A stretch of DNA of 64,000 bases from Vibrio tubiashii (GCA_000775715.1 JRWQ01000003.1:113515-177514); one strand, 5' to 3'. Numbered from the stretch's first letter, positions 52,023 to 63,309 are shown. The notes: a model not told the origin generated them from the sequence alone. Numbers and translations: made by a program.

Positions 52023-53831
52023 TTACTTCTTCTCGGGCTTATCGTTGTACATTTCTTCGATTTCATCCTGATACTTATCGTTAATCACCTTACGGCGCAA
52101 TTTTTGTGTTGGCGTCAGCTCTCCATCGTCCATTGAGAAAGCTTTAGGCAAAAGCTTAAACTTCTTCACTTGCTCAAACTTCGCCAACTCTTGCTGAAGG
52201 TCGTTGACTCGCTTTTCAAGCATTTCGACAATTTGATTATGTCGAATGAGCTCTACGCGATCGTGATACTTGATATTCAGTTCCTTGGCGTACTCTTCCA
52301 AAGAGTCATAACAAGGTACAATTAGCGCCGAAACAAACTTACGCGTATCAGCGATAACGGCGATCTGCTCAATAAAGTGGTCTTTGCCGATGGCACCTTC
52401 AATCATCTGCGGAGCAATGTACTTACCGCCTGATGTTTTCATTAGCTCTTTAATACGGTCGGTGATAAACAGATTACCGTTCTCATCAATATGACCTGCA
52501 TCACCTGTCTTGAGGAAGCCGTTTTCATCAAACGTTTTCGCTGTTTCTTCTGGCATTTTGTAGTAGCCACGCATCACCATAGGACCACGCACTAAGATCT
52601 CATTGTTTTCACCGATCTTAACTTGTGCACCTGGCATCGCCATACCAATTGAGTCTGGGTTGAAGCACTTGTCATCCCAACATGAAACCGTCGCTGTGGT
52701 TTCTGTCATGCCATAACCCAGCTTAACGTTGATACCAATTGCATGGAAAAAACGGCCGATGGTTTCATCTAACTTTGCACCACCACACGGCATAAAATTG
52801 ATTCGTCCGCCGAGTAGCGCACGCAACTTAGATAGCACTAGCTTATCAGCCAAGGCGTGCGCTTTTTTCAACGCAATAGAAGGCTTGCGCCCTTCTTGAT
52901 GAGCAACCGCCATTTTCGCCCCCATGTTCACCGCCCAAGTAAATAGGACCTTGCGAATGAATGGTGCTTTGGCAACCTTTTCATGAATGGCAGAGAAGAT
53001 CTTCTCGTAGAAACGAGGAACCGCACACATTACTGTAGGGCGTACTTCACTCAGTGCATCACGTACCTGCATGGTATCTTGCAAGTAGCAGTTGGTCGCC
53101 CCTTTATAAAGAACGTAGAAGGTCCATGCACGCTCATACACATGCGAAAGAGGTAAGAAACTCAGAGAAACGTCATCTTGAGATAGGCTAAGACGCTGGT
53201 CATGCCCTTCAAGCTGAGCACCGATGTTTGCATAATCAAGCATGACGCCTTTAGGTTGACCTGTCGTACCTGAGGTATAGATAAGCGTTAGAAGATCATC
53301 GAGATTCGCTTGCTCGAGACGCAGATCCAATTCTGGCTGCTGTGTGCTGTCAGCATTGCCGATAAAACGCTGCCAACTAATAGCGAACTGATGCTCACCG
53401 ATATCAATGTCGTCAGACAGAGCAACAACCAGCTCAAGTTTCTCACACTCATCAAAGATAGAAACGGCCGCATCAAACTGAGGCTGTTCACCGACAAACA
53501 ACACTCGCACATCCGCGTTTTGCAAAATGTATGACGACTGAGCAGCAGTGTTAGTCGGATAGATGGGTACAGTGACAGCGCGAACTTGCAAAGACGCAAA
53601 GTCCGCAATGGTCCATCGTGGCATGTTGTTAGAGAAAATGCCGATTTTATCTTGAACTCGGATCCCTTGAGCCAATAGAGCAAGTGATAAACTATCAACT
53701 TGCTGACCAAACTGCTTCCAGCTAATGCCATTCCAAACATTGCCTACTTTATGCTTAAGTGCAATACGATCATTGCCTTGCGCAATTTGGTCACGAATAC
53801 GTTTTACGATATGAAAATCTAGGTTGGCCAT
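52023..53831 (-). CDS. AMP-forming long-chain acyl-CoA synthetase
   Basis: The enzyme activates long-chain fatty acids to acyl-CoA. The 602-residue protein has the adenylate-forming P-loop [16 protein letters not shown], the [14 protein letters not shown] motif, the TGDAGHID hinge and the K-containing C-terminal LTPTQKLRR. It is of the FAA1 type (with the long insert), not the classical E. coli FadD. I start at ATG 53831 ([12 protein letters not shown]) with GGTAA upstream; the frame extends 43 codons further, but that part is unlike the family. It is a single gene behind leuO, with its own terminator. Confidence 0.9.
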   Translation of the reverse strand: MANLDFHIVKRIRDQIAQGNDRIALKHKVGNVWNGISWKQFGQQVDSLSLALLAQGIRVQDKIGIFSNNMPRWTIADFASLQVRAVTVPIYPTNTAAQSSYILQNADVRVLFVGEQPQFDAAVSIFDECEKLELVVALSDDIDIGEHQFAISWQRFIGNADSTQQPELDLRLEQANLDDLLTLIYTSGTTGQPKGVMLDYANIGAQLEGHDQRLSLSQDDVSLSFLPLSHVYERAWTFYVLYKGATNCYLQDTMQVRDALSEVRPTVMCAVPRFYEKIFSAIHEKVAKAPFIRKVLFTWAVNMGAKMAVAHQEGRKPSIALKKAHALADKLVLSKLRALLGGRINFMPCGGAKLDETIGRFFHAIGINVKLGYGMTETTATVSCWDDKCFNPDSIGMAMPGAQVKIGENNEILVRGPMVMRGYYKMPEETAKTFDENGFLKTGDAGHIDENGNLFITDRIKELMKTSGGKYIAPQMIEGAIGKDHFIEQIAVIADTRKFVSALIVPCYDSLEEYAKELNIKYHDRVELIRHNQIVEMLEKRVNDLQQELAKFEQVKKFKLLPKAFSMDDGELTPTQKLRRKVINDKYQDEIEEMYNDKPEKK

Positions 53832-53939
53832 CTTAATTACCTTTGGCTTACACCTGTAAGCTTTATTCAGCGCACAAGTGTACACATTCAGGGTTAAAAA
53901 AGACAATTGATAGGTATCAAAGTTATCGATATAAATGTA

Positions 53940-53977
53940 AAAAACCTTGAATGGCATCAACCATTCAAGGTTTTTGA
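53940..53977. terminator. Terminator of leuO
   Basis: AACCTTGAATGG and CCATTCAAGGTT form a 12-bp perfect stem with a six-base loop and A/T runs on both sides. Confidence 0.85.
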
Positions 53978-53996
53978 TTTCAGTAGCAACTGACGA

Positions 53997-54956
53997 TTAA
54001 TTCAAAGCAACAACTTCGCCACAGATCATCATTAGTTGGTCACGTAACCAAATGTGGCCTTTATCTTTTTCGCTAGACTCGTGCCAGCTTAAGAAGCCGC
54101 TGATTCTTCCATTCTCGAATGGGAACTCGAGCACTTGCAACTGGTGTTTGTTTGCCGCGTTTTCCACCATCCAGCGTGGAGCTATAGTCACTAGCTCTGA
54201 TTGACCAACCACGTAAAGTACATTACTTAGACTGGTGCCTTCATAATAGGCATGCACATCAAGTTCACGATAAGCTTGCTCAGAGAAACTACGTTGACCG
54301 TGAACTTTTGAAAGCTTTGCATGGCGCTCTTGAAGCAACATTTCTGGAGTTACAGAACCTTGAATACGTGCATGAGCTTTAGACGTTACAACAACAAGTT
54401 CATCTTGGAAAATCTCGGTGCTTGAGAACCCTTGCTCATCAAAACGTGCGTAGTCGATGACGAAGTCGATTTCTTGATAGCGCATACGTTCAGCTAACTG
54501 ACGGTCAAATTCAGCATCTAGGTGAAGCTGTACATTAGGAGCAGACTCATGAACATTCGACATGATCTTGGGAGCAAAACGCATATCGCATGGGCTACAA
54601 ATCGCCAGCTTAAATAGACGCGTTGATGTCTCTGGTGAAAAGACCGAACTTGGTAACTCGTTGCGAATCAATTGAAGAGCCTGACGAACTGGACCGAATA
54701 ACTGACGTGCACGTTGAGTTGGCTGAATTCCGCGACCTTGGCGCATGAACAACTCATCGTTAAACATAACTTTCAAGCGCGCCACTGCGTTACTGACCGC
54801 TGGTTGTGACATACCCAAGTTATGAGCAGCACGAGTGATGTTCTGCTCTTGCATTACTGCATCAAATACAGTCAACAGGTTTAAATCTACTCCTCGTAAA
54901 GTACTTTCCATTCGGTAGCTAGCGATAGCACTCATTGCTTCTTTTTTGTCGTTCAT
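53997..54956 (-). CDS. leuO: LysR-family global regulator LeuO
   Basis: LeuO is a LysR-type regulator that counteracts H-NS and in vibrios links to ToxR and stress responses. The 319-residue product has the winged helix (VDLNLLTVFDAVMQEQNITRA, AHNLGMSQPAVSNAVARLK) near residues 23-80 and a periplasmic-binding-like C-terminal domain. ATG 54956 has GAGG eight bases upstream; the ATG at 54974 does not. It does not directly neighbour leuA: two other genes lie between (55348-56924). Confidence 0.92.
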   Translation of the reverse strand: MNDKKEAMSAIASYRMESTLRGVDLNLLTVFDAVMQEQNITRAAHNLGMSQPAVSNAVARLKVMFNDELFMRQGRGIQPTQRARQLFGPVRQALQLIRNELPSSVFSPETSTRLFKLAICSPCDMRFAPKIMSNVHESAPNVQLHLDAEFDRQLAERMRYQEIDFVIDYARFDEQGFSSTEIFQDELVVVTSKAHARIQGSVTPEMLLQERHAKLSKVHGQRSFSEQAYRELDVHAYYEGTSLSNVLYVVGQSELVTIAPRWMVENAANKHQLQVLEFPFENGRISGFLSWHESSEKDKGHIWLRDQLMMICGEVVALN

Positions 54957-55347
54957 CGAATCAGCCTCTTTCATTCGTCAGCGGGAGTTGGTTTTAAAAT
55001 TAGGGTTGGGAATAGAAACCTATTTTTCGTCACATCCGATATATATATTTATTGGATGTTTGTTAATGCACCAACACTATCCACGAATCATTCAGCAATT
55101 AGCAATAAGATTGATAATTAATCAGTATTTTTTACCCCAAAAATGATTAAACCCATAAATAACAGCAACTTAATATCATTATAAAAACTTATAATTAATG
55201 TATTTTTATAACAATACCTTCTAGTTTTATCTCGAACCATAATGCAATCTACATCATTGGACCATACAGTGGGGCTATGATTGAGCTGACAAAACCAAAA
55301 ACAGCATCAATAATTGATGCTGTTTACATGAAAGTAGAAAACGTTTG
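54957..55347. other. AT-rich leuO upstream region
   Basis: About 300 bases of AT-rich DNA (many TTAATTAAT-like words, 55030-55240) precede leuO, the type of sequence bound by H-NS and LeuO. No gene is supported. The part next to 55296 carries the terminator of the following gene. Confidence 0.5.
55296..55327 (-). terminator. Terminator of the VC2487-type glycosyltransferase gene
   Basis: AAACAGCATCAA and TTGATGCTGTTT form a 12-bp stem with a short TAA loop, followed by T on the minus strand (GTTTTTGGTTTT). Confidence 0.8.
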
Positions 55348-56394
55348 CTATAGATTTGTCACGTAGTCTGGAAAGTCTACTTTCTCCCATAAGCGGCTTT
55401 TTAACTCGGACTGATCTTCCCAATTGCCTTGTTTTATCCATTCAACAATGGCGAGTGCAACATCAGGGTAACTAATACTTTCACAGTTAGAATCTTCAAG
55501 CCAATTTCGTACAGCTGAAGCATCGAGCGTTTTCATACAAGTCGCCAACCCCAGCTCTTCCAATGTCGCGACATTGCTAAGCTGCTCGAATTGCCCTGAC
55601 AATGGTTTAAGCAATAACTTTTTCCCTAGCGTAAGAGCTTCAGATGGGAGTTCAAAGCCGCCATTGGCTATCACCCCCCGGCACCGATGAAGGTGAGCCT
55701 GAAATGATTTTAATCCCAACGGCATAAACTCAATATTGTCCATACGACTAGGCTCACTAATATCAGGGTGATAACAAACGAAGTTCTGAGTTGTGAAGCG
55801 AAGTAATAACTCTGATATATCCGTAACATCTTCAAAGGGCAAATAAACTAAAATAATAGGCTCTTCTGCCACTTTACTTTGATGAGTATGGATAATCGGC
55901 GGCAAAATAGGTTGGTCGAAATGGTACCAATGCAAACCAATGTGGTGGTCAGCGGGGGCAAAATGTTTTATTACTTGCATGTCAATCCAGCCAGCGCCTT
56001 GACACGGTACTGAGTATCGAAACGCGTTCTGATGACTAATACTAATGGAAGGAACCGCTTGTCTTTTTGCGGCCCACGCCGAAACAGGCTCAAAGTCATT
56101 AAGCACTAAATCATATCCCGATAGTTCAAGCTCGCTGACATCTCGCCAATATTGCCATAAGTTATTTGATAAACAGGTTTTTAAGTAGTTCACTCTGCCT
56201 TTGTCACTAACAAAAGAGAGCCCTCTTCGGGTTTGAAACTTGCCAAACGACTCCATAGAAAAGTACTGACTCTCATCTCGACCTGAAAACAGATAATCAA
56301 CCTCCATTCCCGCATCAGACAAGCACTTAGCCATAGCTCTAGCTCGAGCAATGTGCCCATTCCCTGTCCCTTGAACGCCGTACAAAATCTTCAT
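55348..56394 (-). CDS. MJ1255/VC2487 family glycosyltransferase
   Basis: The 348-residue product starts MKILYGVQGTGNGHIARARA and has the C-terminal GVIANGGFELPSEALTLGKKLL block of GT-B fold (GT28-like) enzymes; the whole matches the family named for archaeal MJ1255 and V. cholerae VC2487. Donor and acceptor are unknown. It starts 2 nt after the PAP2 gene on the same strand, so the two are probably one operon. A lipid-phosphate phosphatase partner suggests glycolipid or undecaprenyl-linked sugar work; that is inference. Confidence 0.88.
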   Translation of the reverse strand: MKILYGVQGTGNGHIARARAMAKCLSDAGMEVDYLFSGRDESQYFSMESFGKFQTRRGLSFVSDKGRVNYLKTCLSNNLWQYWRDVSELELSGYDLVLNDFEPVSAWAAKRQAVPSISISHQNAFRYSVPCQGAGWIDMQVIKHFAPADHHIGLHWYHFDQPILPPIIHTHQSKVAEEPIILVYLPFEDVTDISELLLRFTTQNFVCYHPDISEPSRMDNIEFMPLGLKSFQAHLHRCRGVIANGGFELPSEALTLGKKLLLKPLSGQFEQLSNVATLEELGLATCMKTLDASAVRNWLEDSNCESISYPDVALAIVEWIKQGNWEDQSELKSRLWEKVDFPDYVTNL

Positions 56395-56396
56395 GC

Positions 56397-56924
56397 TTAC
56401 CCCGCGACAATGGTTAAAACAAGCTGAGCACTACCAATTCCCAATAAAGCGCCAAGTAGAACATCAGTTAAAAAGTGAACGCCGAGTAAAATGCGTGAAC
56501 TTCCTATCAAGGTGGCCCAGACAAATGCAAAAGTCTCCAACTCAGCAAAATATACGCTGGTAATTGACGCCATTAAGAAAGCAGCTGCCGTATGCCCAGA
56601 AGGTAAGCTATAACGGTCAGATGGCGTAATAAAAGGGGTGACTAAGTCAGAAAGTTCTTTCGGGCGGCGACGTTTGAACAGGTTTTTTGCTAGCCAATAG
56701 ATAGGAAGTTCAATGGCAAAGGCTAACAAACCTACATATAAATAAAGTTTACCTTCAGTACCTGCGAACAAATAGGCTAACAGGCCAAATACCGCATAGA
56801 GATGTCCATCGCCGGTGTGCGAAACGGCTTTGCTTAAACGCGATACGGGATAAGTGAACTTATGCTGCAAGCAAAAAAGAGAGAACGCCAGATCAAATTT
56901 AGCAATTGGTTCTATAGAGCGCAT
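56397..56924 (-). CDS. PAP2-family membrane phosphatase
   Basis: This 175-residue inner-membrane protein has about five hydrophobic helices and the complete PAP2 catalytic triad of motifs: K-x6-RP in KNLFKRRRP, PSGH in YSLPSGHTAA and SR-x5-H-x3-D in SRILLGVHFLTD. Such enzymes dephosphorylate phosphatidic acid, phosphatidylglycerophosphate or undecaprenyl pyrophosphate on the periplasmic side. It is cotranscribed with the glycosyltransferase. The substrate is not determined. Confidence 0.9.
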   Translation of the reverse strand: MRSIEPIAKFDLAFSLFCLQHKFTYPVSRLSKAVSHTGDGHLYAVFGLLAYLFAGTEGKLYLYVGLLAFAIELPIYWLAKNLFKRRRPKELSDLVTPFITPSDRYSLPSGHTAAAFLMASITSVYFAELETFAFVWATLIGSSRILLGVHFLTDVLLGALLGIGSAQLVLTIVAG

Positions 56925-57115
56925 TCCCGATTCCTTTTATTAACGGTGTTACGCTCAAATTAACCGGGCTTAATGACATCAAGGTGAAATTTTCGCAGTA
57001 TTTAGATGACATAAAACTAGAATTAGGTACTGACTCCTATTCAACTCGAAAGGACATATTTTGACGGTTTTCTTACGTCACTGATCTGACTTGAATAAAA
57101 AATCCACTTTAGTGG

Positions 57116-57144
57116 TTGACGTTCCCTCCCGAGTGCGGTACTAA
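57116..57144 (+). promoter_or_regulatory. Predicted sigma70 promoter of the leu operon
   Basis: TTGACG (57116-57121) and TACTAA (57139-57144) are 17 bp apart, predicting a start near 57151, about 45 nt before the leader peptide. Confidence 0.7.
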
Positions 57145-57196
57145 TTTGTTAACTTAATTTTGTGGATTATTTAACGCCCTCTAGGAACCGTTAACA

Positions 57197-57247
57197 ATGA
57201 TGAACCGTTTTTCTATCCTGCTGAGCCTCCTCCTTATCGTGACATAA
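57197..57247 (+). CDS. leuL: leu operon leader peptide
   Basis: A 16-codon ORF, MMNRFSILLSLLLIVT, has five Leu codons in two clusters (CTG CTG and CTC CTC CTT) plus Ile and Val codons. It is followed by mutually exclusive hairpins and a terminator before leuA. That is the classical arrangement of leucine attenuation: ribosome stalling at the Leu codons would free the antiterminator. Either of two adjacent ATG codons could start it; AGGAA lies upstream. Confidence 0.85.
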   Translation: MMNRFSILLSLLLIVT

Positions 57248-57251
57248 TCGC

Positions 57252-57325
57252 GCGGGTAGGCTGTGGAAGAAAAACAACCACACAGAATTACATAAGACCC
57301 GCACTGAGATGCGGGTTTTTTTATA
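57252..57325 (+). terminator. leu operon attenuator
   Basis: The terminator stem is ACCCGCA (57297-57303) with TGCGGGT (57310-57316) and a run of seven T. GCGGGT at 57252-57257, just past the leader stop, can pair with ACCCGC instead (antiterminator). GTGG/CCAC (57263-57266 with 57278-57281) gives a possible pause or protector hairpin. Confidence 0.8.
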
Positions 57326-57388
57326 CAAAAATACTGGACGTAAACGATTAACTGATGTGAGAAACATCGAATCACTAAGGAAGCGAAC

Positions 57389-58936
57389 ATGAACGATCAA
57401 GTCATTATCTTCGACACCACTTTGCGTGATGGCGAACAAGCATTGTCAGCAAGCTTGACGGTTAAAGAGAAACTGCAAATTGCTTACGCGCTTGAAAGGC
57501 TCGGGGTTGATGTTATCGAAGCTGGGTTTCCAGTCTCTTCTCCTGGTGACTTTGAATCGGTGCAGACTATTGCTCGCAACATAAAAAATAGTCGGATTTG
57601 TGGCCTTTCACGTGCCGTAGCAAAAGATATTGATGCGGCAGCTGAAGCGCTAAAAGTGGCTGACCAGTTCCGTATCCATACCTTTATCTCAACTTCTACC
57701 GTTCACGTACAAGATAAACTTCGCCGTAGCTATGATGATGTGGTTGAAATGGGTGTTAAAGCGGTAAAACACGCGCGTAACTACACCGATGATGTTGAGT
57801 TCTCATGTGAAGATGCGGGACGCACTCCAATCGATAATCTTTGTCGTATGGTCGAAGCGGCTATCGATGCGGGAGCAAACACAATCAACATCCCTGACAC
57901 CGTTGGCTATACAGTACCAAACGAGTTTGGTGGTATTATTCAAACGCTATTTAACCGAGTACCAAATATCGATAAAGCCATCATCTCAGTCCACTGTCAT
58001 GACGACTTAGGTATGTCCGTCGCCAACTCCATTGCAGCGGTGCAAGCAGGCGCACGTCAAATTGAAGGTACCATCAATGGTATTGGCGAGCGTGCAGGTA
58101 ACTGTTCGCTAGAAGAGATCGCAATGATCATCAAAACTCGCCAAGAACTACTAGGCGTTCACACTGGCCTTAAACATGATGAAATTCACCGTACCAGTAA
58201 GTTAGTCAGCCAGCTTTGTAACATGCCAATTCAAGATAACAAAGCTATCGTAGGTGCAAACGCATTCAGCCACTCTTCAGGTATCCACCAAGATGGCATG
58301 CTTAAGAACAAAAACACCTACGAAATCATGACTCCTGAGTCTATTGGTCTTAAAAACCAAGCATTGAACCTAACTAGTCGCAGTGGCCGTGCTGCTGTGA
58401 AGAGCCACATGGATACCATGGGCTACAAAGAAGATGAGTACAACCTAGACGCGCTATACGAAGACTTCTTGAAGCTAGCGGATCGCAAAGGCCAAGTATT
58501 TGATTATGACCTAGAAGCCTTGATGCACTTCTCTAACCTTCGCGAAGAGGACGATTTCTACAAATTGAATTACCTAAGCGTGCAATCAGGCAGCGTTATG
58601 GCGACAACAAGTATCAAACTTCAGTGTGGTGACCAAGAGCAAGCCGAAGCTGCGGTAGGTAATGGCCCAGTAGATGCGCTTTACCAGTGTATCTATCGAG
58701 TAACCGGATATGATATTGTTCTAGATAAGTTTGATCTAACCGCCAAAGGCGAAGGTGAAGATGGTCTAGGTCAAGCGGATATTATTGCTAACTATAAAGG
58801 TCGTAAGTACCACGGAACTGGCGTTTCGACTGATATTGTTGAAGCTTCAGGACAAGCGCTATTGCATGTTATCAACAGCATTCACCGCGCAGATAAGATC
58901 GCAGAGATCAAACAGAAGAAAATTGAAACAGTATAA
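57389..58936 (+). CDS. leuA: 2-isopropylmalate synthase
   Basis: LeuA condenses 2-ketoisovalerate with acetyl-CoA, the first committed step to leucine. The 515-residue protein has [18 protein letters not shown] at the N-terminus (metal site), the [13 protein letters not shown] motif, and the C-terminal regulatory domain where leucine binds. AGGAAG precedes the ATG. It is the first structural gene of leuABCD and lies behind the attenuator. Confidence 0.97.
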   Translation: MNDQVIIFDTTLRDGEQALSASLTVKEKLQIAYALERLGVDVIEAGFPVSSPGDFESVQTIARNIKNSRICGLSRAVAKDIDAAAEALKVADQFRIHTFISTSTVHVQDKLRRSYDDVVEMGVKAVKHARNYTDDVEFSCEDAGRTPIDNLCRMVEAAIDAGANTINIPDTVGYTVPNEFGGIIQTLFNRVPNIDKAIISVHCHDDLGMSVANSIAAVQAGARQIEGTINGIGERAGNCSLEEIAMIIKTRQELLGVHTGLKHDEIHRTSKLVSQLCNMPIQDNKAIVGANAFSHSSGIHQDGMLKNKNTYEIMTPESIGLKNQALNLTSRSGRAAVKSHMDTMGYKEDEYNLDALYEDFLKLADRKGQVFDYDLEALMHFSNLREEDDFYKLNYLSVQSGSVMATTSIKLQCGDQEQAEAAVGNGPVDALYQCIYRVTGYDIVLDKFDLTAKGEGEDGLGQADIIANYKGRKYHGTGVSTDIVEASGQALLHVINSIHRADKIAEIKQKKIETV

Positions 58937-58966
58937 AAGACTCCAGGGACGCGAGTCGTCCCTTGA

Positions 58967-60091
<1,125 letters not shown>

Positions 60092-60170
60092 TTACTGAAT
60101 ACACAAACACAACAGATTAAAGTCGTCATTAATAATACCAACCCAATGGCAGAGGCACTTCCTCTAAGTC

Positions 60171-60277
60171 ATTGGTGCTGCAACAAGGCAGCGATATCAA
60201 TCAGACTTGGGAGTCTAGTCCGCTAAATGACCAAGCTGATTGAGAGAAGCTAACACAGTTGCAGTGACAAGGACGAC
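60171..60277. repeat. ERIC-like intergenic repeat, copy D
   Basis: ATTGGTGCTGCAAC and GTTGCAGTGACAA are the inverted ends, with a nested CAATCAG/CTGATTG pair and AAGGCAGC on the left arm. A separate hairpin (CCAATG ... CATTGG with inner AGAGG/CCTCT) abuts it at 60143-60175. It lies inside the leu operon between leuB and leuC. Confidence 0.6.
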
Positions 60278-60288
60278 GAGGAAGAGCA

Positions 60289-61689
60289 ATGGGCAAAACA
60301 TTATATGAAAAAGTCTACGACGCGCACGTCGCCGTAGCCGCTGAGGGTGAAAACCCTATTTTATACATCGACCGCCACTTGGTTCATGAAGTAACGTCTC
60401 CTCAAGCATTCGATGGTCTGCGTGAGAAAGGCCGTCAGGTTCGCCAAGTCAGCAAAACATTTGCAACTATGGACCACAACGTTTCGACGCAAACTAAGGA
60501 CATTAACGCTTCCGGAGAGATGGCACGTATCCAGATGGAAACGCTATCTAAGAACTGTGAAGAGTTTGGTGTCACCCTCTATGACATCAACCACAAATAC
60601 CAAGGTATTGTGCACGTTATGGGGCCAGAGTTAGGTATCACTCTGCCGGGTATGACCATTGTTTGTGGTGATTCGCACACAGCAACACACGGTGCATTTG
60701 GTTCTCTTGCATTCGGGATCGGCACTTCAGAAGTAGAGCACGTGCTAGCGACTCAAACGCTAAAACAAGCACGTGCAAAAACCATGAAGATCGAAGTAAA
60801 AGGTAAGGTAGCGCCGGGCATTACTGCAAAAGATATCGTCCTAGCCATCATCGGTGAAACGACTGCAGCGGGCGGTACTGGCTACGTAGTTGAGTTCTGC
60901 GGTGAAGCAATTACTGATCTTACCATGGAAGGTCGTATGACAGTGTGCAACATGGCGATCGAGCTAGGTGCGAAAGCAGGCCTAATCGCACCAGATGAAA
61001 CCACTTTTGAATACATCAAAGGTCGTAAATTTGCTCCGCAAGGTGAAGATCTAGAAGCAGCGATTGAATACTGGTCGTCACTTAAAACGGATGACGACGC
61101 CGAGTTTGACGCAGTAGTCACACTAAACGCCGCTGACATCAAACCACAAGTCACATGGGGAACAAACCCTGGTCAGGTTATCTCTGTTGATACACCAATT
61201 CCAGATCCAGCAAGCTTTACAGACCCTGTAGAGAAAGCGTCAGCAGAGAAAGCTTTGGGCTACATGGGCTTACGCGCTGGTACTAAGTTATCTGATTACC
61301 CTGTCGACAAGGTATTCGTTGGTTCTTGTACTAACTCTCGTATAGAGGATATGCGCGCAGCAGCTGCGATTGCTAAGGGCAAGAAAGTGGCGTCTCATGT
61401 TCAAGCGCTAATTGTTCCAGGCTCTGAGCAAGTAAAAGCTGAAGCTGAAGCTGAAGGTCTAGACAAAGTCTTTATCGATGCGGGCTTTGAATGGCGTCTA
61501 CCAGGCTGTTCAATGTGTCTAGCGATGAATAATGATCGCCTTGGCCCTCAGCAGCGCTGTGCTTCTACCTCAAACCGTAACTTCGAGGGTCGCCAAGGCC
61601 GAGATGGTCGTACCCACTTGGTGAGCCCTGCGATGGCAGCGGCAGCAGCAATTGCTGGTCACTTTGTTGACATTCGTGAACTAGATTAA
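60289..61689 (+). CDS. leuC: 3-isopropylmalate dehydratase large subunit
   Basis: LeuC with LeuD isomerises 2- to 3-isopropylmalate; LeuC holds the 4Fe-4S cluster. The 466-residue product has the aconitase signatures, with the cluster cysteines in VGSCTNSR and in GCSMCLAMN, and [13 protein letters not shown] near residue 130. GAGGAAGAG precedes the ATG. It is 11 nt upstream of leuD. Confidence 0.98.
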   Translation: MGKTLYEKVYDAHVAVAAEGENPILYIDRHLVHEVTSPQAFDGLREKGRQVRQVSKTFATMDHNVSTQTKDINASGEMARIQMETLSKNCEEFGVTLYDINHKYQGIVHVMGPELGITLPGMTIVCGDSHTATHGAFGSLAFGIGTSEVEHVLATQTLKQARAKTMKIEVKGKVAPGITAKDIVLAIIGETTAAGGTGYVVEFCGEAITDLTMEGRMTVCNMAIELGAKAGLIAPDETTFEYIKGRKFAPQGEDLEAAIEYWSSLKTDDDAEFDAVVTLNAADIKPQVTWGTNPGQVISVDTPIPDPASFTDPVEKASAEKALGYMGLRAGTKLSDYPVDKVFVGSCTNSRIEDMRAAAAIAKGKKVASHVQALIVPGSEQVKAEAEAEGLDKVFIDAGFEWRLPGCSMCLAMNNDRLGPQQRCASTSNRNFEGRQGRDGRTHLVSPAMAAAAAIAGHFVDIRELD

Positions 61690-61700
61690 GGAGAATAATC

Positions 61701-62303
61701 ATGTCAGGTTTTAAACAACACACAGGCTTGGTTGTTCCTCTAGATGCAGCGAACGTCGATACAGATGCCATTATCCCCAAGCAGTTTCTACAAAAGGTTT
61801 CTCGTTTAGGTTTCGGTAAGCACTTATTCCACGATTGGCGTTTTCTCGATGACGCAGGCGAGCAACCAAACCCAGAGTTTGTAATGAATGCACCTCGTTA
61901 CCAAGGCGCTTCTATCCTACTAGCTCGCGAGAACTTTGGCTGTGGTTCATCTCGCGAACACGCTCCATGGGCACTGGCAGACTACGGCATCAAAGCGATG
62001 ATCGCGCCAAGTTTTGCAGATATCTTCTACGGTAACTCAATCAATAACCAAATGGTTCCAGTACGCCTAACCGAGCAAGAAGTGGATGAAATCTTCCAGT
62101 TCGTTGAAGCAAACGAAGGGGCTGAAGTTGAAGTGGATCTAGAAGCAAATTTAGTACGAGCTAACGGAAAGGAATACTCGTTTGAGATCGATGAATTCCG
62201 CCGTCACTGCCTACTCAACGGCTTAGACAACATTGGCCTAACTCTTCAACATGAAGACAAAATTGCGGCTTTTGAAGCGAACATTCCAAGCTTCCTTAAG
62301 TAA
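61701..62303 (+). CDS. leuD: 3-isopropylmalate dehydratase small subunit
   Basis: This is the swivelling subunit of isopropylmalate isomerase. The 200-residue product has [11 protein letters not shown] near residue 21 and [15 protein letters not shown], which carries the substrate-binding Ser/Arg. AAGGAG precedes the ATG. It is the last gene of the operon and is followed by a UUCG-loop terminator. Confidence 0.98.
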   Translation: MSGFKQHTGLVVPLDAANVDTDAIIPKQFLQKVSRLGFGKHLFHDWRFLDDAGEQPNPEFVMNAPRYQGASILLARENFGCGSSREHAPWALADYGIKAMIAPSFADIFYGNSINNQMVPVRLTEQEVDEIFQFVEANEGAEVEVDLEANLVRANGKEYSFEIDEFRRHCLLNGLDNIGLTLQHEDKIAAFEANIPSFLK

Positions 62304-62325
62304 TGCATAAATTGATACCAAATAG

Positions 62326-62357
62326 ACAAAAGGTTAGCTTCGGCTGACCTTTTTTGT
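62326..62357 (+). terminator. Intrinsic terminator of the leu operon
   Basis: AAAGGTTAGC and GCTGACCTTT pair (one G-U) around a stable TTCG tetraloop, followed by T. Confidence 0.85.
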
Positions 62358-62427
62358 TCTATGCCGAAACAAACTTGCTCAATACGAGGTCTATTGACTT
62401 AGCACTTCGACATTAGGATTTTAGCGC

Positions 62428-63210
62428 ATGATACGTATCATTACTTTGCTACTGACCATTATCTCTTTCCAAACCTTCGCCGCCCCTAAATCAGAGCTTT
62501 GGCCGTTATGGAACAAGTCAGATGAAACCAACACTAGTTTTATCTCTCATCAACCTTGGCAAAAGTTTTTAGACAAGTATCTGGTATCATCAGGAGAGAA
62601 TACCCTAGTAAAATATGCTGATGTCACAAGCGATGATAAACAGCAGTTAAAAGCCTATATTTCTCACCTCTCTATCTATGACCCGAGAATGTATAGCAAA
62701 GCCGAACAGTATGCTTATTGGGTTAACCTATATAATGCAATCACTGTAGACCTGATCCTTGAAGAGTATCCAATTAAGTCAATCACTAAGCTGGGTGGAC
62801 TATTTAGCTTTGGCCCGTGGGGAGAGCATGTGATCACCATTAATGGTCAAGCGTTAACCCTCAACGATATCGAGCACCGAATCCTACGACCTATATGGAA
62901 TGACCCTCGCACTCACTACGCGGTGAACTGTGCAAGCTTAGGTTGCCCTAATTTACAACCACAAGCGTTCACTGCCGAAAACAGCAAGCAACTACTAGAA
63001 AAAGCCGCCAAAGAGTTTATTAATAGCAATAAAGGGGTTCTTCAATCCAACGGTAAAACTCAACTTTCTTCCATCTACGATTGGTTTGCCGATGATTTTG
63101 GCAATCAGCATGAGTTGATTCAACATCTGGCCAAATACCGTCCAGAGTTAGCGAACCTTAGTGGAAAGTTTAGTTATGACTATGATTGGGACTTGAATGA
63201 CAAGGGATAA
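62428..63210 (+). CDS. Exported DUF547 domain protein
   Basis: The 260-residue product has a signal peptide (about 1-18, IITLLLTIISFQTFAAP), so it is predicted to be periplasmic. The DUF547 domain (about 75-215) is recognised by YAYWVNLYNAITVDLILEEYP, HRILRPIWNDPRTHYAVNCAS and CPNL, with a conserved Cys-His-Asn set reminiscent of papain-like folds. No activity is assigned. It is monocistronic, between leuD and the rRNA operon. Confidence 0.88.
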   Translation: MIRIITLLLTIISFQTFAAPKSELWPLWNKSDETNTSFISHQPWQKFLDKYLVSSGENTLVKYADVTSDDKQQLKAYISHLSIYDPRMYSKAEQYAYWVNLYNAITVDLILEEYPIKSITKLGGLFSFGPWGEHVITINGQALTLNDIEHRILRPIWNDPRTHYAVNCASLGCPNLQPQAFTAENSKQLLEKAAKEFINSNKGVLQSNGKTQLSSIYDWFADDFGNQHELIQHLAKYRPELANLSGKFSYDYDWDLNDKG

Positions 63211-63245
63211 CGGAGAGAGGATGTGAGAATGGACTTCGTCCTACG

Positions 63246-63309
63246 GAGAACTGGAGAACTAGAGAACTAGAGAATTAGAGAACTAGAGAACTAGAGAACT
63301 AGAGAACTA
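63246..63309. repeat. Octamer tandem repeat GAGAACTA x8
   Basis: Eight consecutive copies of GAGAACTA are present; the first has G at position 8 and the fourth has ATTA in place of ACTA. The array begins 35 nt after the DUF547 stop codon and has no spacers, so it is not a CRISPR. The rest of 63310-63480 holds no gene I can support. Confidence 0.95.

Noticed and set aside
53832..53960. 43-residue N-terminal extension of the acyl-CoA ligase
   Set aside because: Composition differs from the family, and the inner ATG has a plausible Shine-Dalgarno.
54946..55146. 66-codon ORF divergent from leuO
   Set aside because: It is AT-rich, starts inside leuO's own 5' end and has no supporting signals.
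55335..55350. PurR-like box (GCAAACGTTTTC core)
   Set aside because: It lies at the 3' end of the glycosyltransferase gene, next to its terminator and away from any promoter; probably chance.
63246..63309. Possible CRISPR array
   Set aside because: The repeats are 8 bp, contiguous, with no spacers and no cas genes nearby.
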